The notes under the pieces: generated by a model
Seen by the model: the letters and a program-made list of their open reading frames with translations, nothing else
The model's database searches: none
What the model was told of the DNA's origin: nothing
Shown here: piece by piece, positions 61,375 to 64,000 of the stretch
Position numbering within the stretch: the stretch's first letter is position 1
How the letters are laid out: each line of letters opens with the position of its first letter
Program-made: the position numbers and the translations under genes
Source of the DNA: Atrichornis clamosus
Lineage: Eukaryota; Chordata; Aves; Passeriformes; Menuridae
Assembly: GCA_013400975.1 (NCBI GenBank)
Contig: WBMZ01014167.1
Span: 62,001 to 126,000, forward strand
Length of the DNA: 64,000 bases
Direction: 5' to 3'

Positions 61375-62036
61375 TTAAAAAACAGATATTTTTTTTTTTT
61401 TCCAGCTGTTTTCCAAAAGCAGAAGGGAGAACTGAGGCACACTTAAGAATGTTATATTTGCCTGTTCAGCCTTCAAAACAAAATGCTAATGCTGACATAC
61501 TTAGGGTAAACTATTCATGCCCCACCACCACCTGCAGAAGTCTGGCCTTCTGCAACATGGATGACTGTAGGGATGGGGCAGAGGAACAGGACTGCCCCAA
61601 GCCAGAGGGGATGGAGGGGAGGCAGAGGTGCCTGACAGGCCGGACTAGGAATTACACTCCTCTCGTGACAGCATGGCATCAGCTAGGCACAAAACACAAC
61701 CCAGAGATTCCTCTGGATGGGACGTGGCTCTCCACCCGCCTGACACTGACCCACAGCCAGTGTGGCTTTCCCTGGGGATGCTGGGACCGGCAGGCCCTGG
61801 CAAAGAAGCAAATTAAGCAACTTCATGTCCCCAGGCCTCCCCAAGCTCTCTCCTACATCCCTCAGAACAGCCTGGGTCTTTCTCTTTGCTATTTTTTCTC
61901 TCCTTGCTTGACTTTCACATGCTCTGCAAGTAAGCAGCTCCCAAATGCTGCCTCTGCAGGAATGCAAAGTACAGCGGGGAGAACAGGGTGGGGAAGTGCC
62001 AGTAGCACCAGTTCACATTGGCTTCAGCAGCTATAA
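61362..62036 (+). other. longest non-CR1 ORF in the window (224 codons), coding status unproven
   Basis: The ORF begins in a T-rich stretch. A polypyrimidine run followed by CCAG (to 61405) lies inside it and could be a 3' splice site. Downstream the sequence is GC-richer than the rest of the intron. Residues 53-78 (61518-61595) contain a cysteine cluster whose last part, CRDGAEEQDC, has the spacing and acidic pattern of the fifth-to-sixth-cysteine segment of an LDL-receptor class A module. The first part lacks the normal module spacing and the Phe/Ile/Trp core. The rest is unremarkable. Most likely a chance ORF in GC-rich DNA. Confidence 0.15.
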
Positions 62037-64000
62037 AGCAGCCTCAAATTCAGCCCATGGGCACTTTGGCCAACAGTACCAACAGCCCTCAGTCTGCCGG
62101 ACGGCCACTGCTCCTCCTCTCACCAGAGTCAGCACCCTGGCACCTCGGGTAAGCAAAACCAACGAGGCATGGAGGCCTCCTCCTTTTTCCCAAGGACTAT
62201 CACTGAACATGCAGGGGAGGATGGGACGCTCAGTGAACAAATTCACTGTAGGTTGGCTAAGTGTAACAAGATCCTTCCCAACTTCCTCATCTTTCCTACT
62301 GTGGGGAAAAAAAAAAAAACCAAAAACAAAAGACTAAGTTATGTAGGTTTTCCAAGCCCTCTGCCAAGCAAGGTTTGCAACCACACAGACCGAGGATAAG
62401 ATACCAAACCAAAAATCAAGGATGCATACTATCTCTGCGGGACGAAAAACCCATACACCACAGCCACCATAAACCAGGAAACCAGGCCACAAATGGTCTT
62501 CAATATACCCACAAATATACTGTCCAAATGCTATGCTGCTGCTGAGGGGCCTTTTCTACACAGTGAATCCCCACGATTTATATTAGAGAACAGGAGGACT
62601 CATTCCCAACAAAATGCACTGTTGAGGCTTGTAGCATGGACCAGCTCCTTACATATCATTACTGGAGGGCAGAAATGCTGAGGGAAAGGCAGCTCTTCTG
62701 TGGGTTAAGGAAGTTCACTCCGCAGTCATGTGCAGTTATTTCAATGATCCTTAAGACTAAATGTCCCCCTACCACCCGAGCTCCAAAATTCCCTCTCCTG
62801 CCAACACCACTGCCCCCACTGTTCACACCTGCAGCAGTTCTTTGGCATTCACCACATACATACCACAGGGCTCCAGCATCTCTGTCACTTCACACCAAGT
62901 CCTTCAAACACTCTGACCAGCTCTTGCAGAGCCTTGACCATGTGGCAAACAGGCATTACACCAAAAAAAATAACTATACAAGACTTCTTGCAGGAGAACA
63001 CAAAGTCGCTTTGTTGATATTGAAACTTCTTAAATATTAAAGAAAATTAAAATGTAACAAAATCAGAAATAGCAGCCACTTCTAGAAAATGATGCAGTTG
63101 TCCCTCAAGAAACACAAGGTTTGTAGCACAAATCACTGGAGGGATAATTTCTTTTTTTTTTTCAAGGGTGTTAGCAGCAAAATCAAGAGTGAAATGACAG
63201 GCTCCATCAAATTAAGATTAGGCAAATTAGGCAAGAACTCCACAACGATGGGAAGTGAATTTGTGGACAAAGCAAATAAAATACTTTGCTTTGCTCCAAC
63301 TCTTAAGAGTATTATTAATGTGGCTTTTTCTGTACACACAAGTTATAAAGCTAATTACATACACAAAATTCTTACCAAAAAAATATTTGATTTATTGGAG
63401 TCTTTAAAATAATAAAGGTTAGCTGGAGAAATAACTGTTGGTGCACTAAAGTGTAGGTACTGCTGCACAGCGTAGAAAGCTGCTCCACACCCAAGAATTT
63501 AGCTGCTACATCAGGCAATATGAAAACCACGACAAAAATGACAAAAACCAAAACTAATGTAAACTAGCTTCCTCAATTATCTGAATTCACTGCTAAAAAA
63601 ATCGTATTCTATACAAACTGATTTTGCATTCAGCAGTATTTCAGATTTCATCCCCGTCCAGTCACTCAAAACCAACGAGAAACCCCACAGGGCCAAGGCC
63701 CTGTTCCCCTCTTCACAAAGCATTCATGAGCATCCAATCTGTGCTTTGGCTCTTGGCGTTACGGACGTCTGCTCTTAAAACTTCTGCAGGCTACCCTTCT
63801 TTTTTAAATAACCATCCTGGGTATCTCATTTTGTTTGTAAATATCCACACCTGGAGCTGCTGGACTGTGAACACAAACACACTTCACTGCAAATGCAGTT
63901 TGAAATACGGCAAGTATGGGTAAAGTAAATATAAACATGGGTGACAGTAAAGTGCTCTGTTCTTCCAATTCCCTTCTGTTCCCTCAGGTGCTTTCTTTAG
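62037..64000. other. intron 1 DNA to window end
   Basis: The GC-richer block continues to about 62.25 kb and ends near an A-rich run at 62.31 kb. The remainder is AT-rich with nothing recognised. PARD3 exon 1 and its promoter are not reached. Confidence 0.65.

Overview
The window is vertebrate nuclear DNA, most probably from a bird. It is AT-rich, intron-dominated and repeat-poor. The recognisable interspersed repeats are almost all CR1 LINEs with the 8-bp-type tail (ATTCTGTG/ATTCTATG), the dominant retrotransposon of bird genomes. There are no Alu, L1 or B-type SINEs and no bacterial-style gene packing. The species cannot be resolved from the sequence alone.

One exon is recognised with confidence: the second coding exon of PARD3 (Par-3 polarity scaffold) on the minus strand at 43070-43171. 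It encodes 34 residues of the N-terminal oligomerisation domain. Everything at higher coordinates (43172-64000) is therefore part of PARD3 intron 1, and everything at lower coordinates (1-43069) is part of intron 2. The neighbouring PARD3 exons lie outside the window. Nearly all other open reading frames behave like chance ORFs in intronic DNA.

Layout: 1-7.6 kb, plain intron with one short Pro/Gly/Val-repeat ORF ending at a good splice donor. 7.6-8.9 kb, a minus-strand CR1 containing a near-perfect 0.42-kb tandem duplication split by a single N, probably an assembly fault. 8.9-22.5 kb, plain intron with one short CR1 tail and a MIR-like scrap. 22.5-25.2 kb, a long decayed plus-strand CR1 carrying endonuclease, reverse transcriptase and 3' end. 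26.8-27.2 kb, another CR1 tail. 33.0-33.2 kb, a coding-looking basic Ser/Lys/Arg-rich exon on the PARD3 strand, the main candidate for something undescribed. 33.9-34.5 kb, a diverged direct-repeat pair. 37.55 kb, a 77-bp exon-like segment on the plus strand. 38.96-39.2 kb, a candidate conserved regulatory element. 42.9-43.2 kb, PARD3 exon 2 and a CpG-rich flank. 43.2-64 kb, intron 1 with one composite CR1, small microsatellites, a CpG-rich patch at 59.3 kb and a 224-codon ORF at 61.4-62.0 kb.

No operon, CRISPR array, tRNA, rRNA or complete multi-gene system is visible. The notable items are possible unannotated exons inside PARD3 introns and an assembly duplication.
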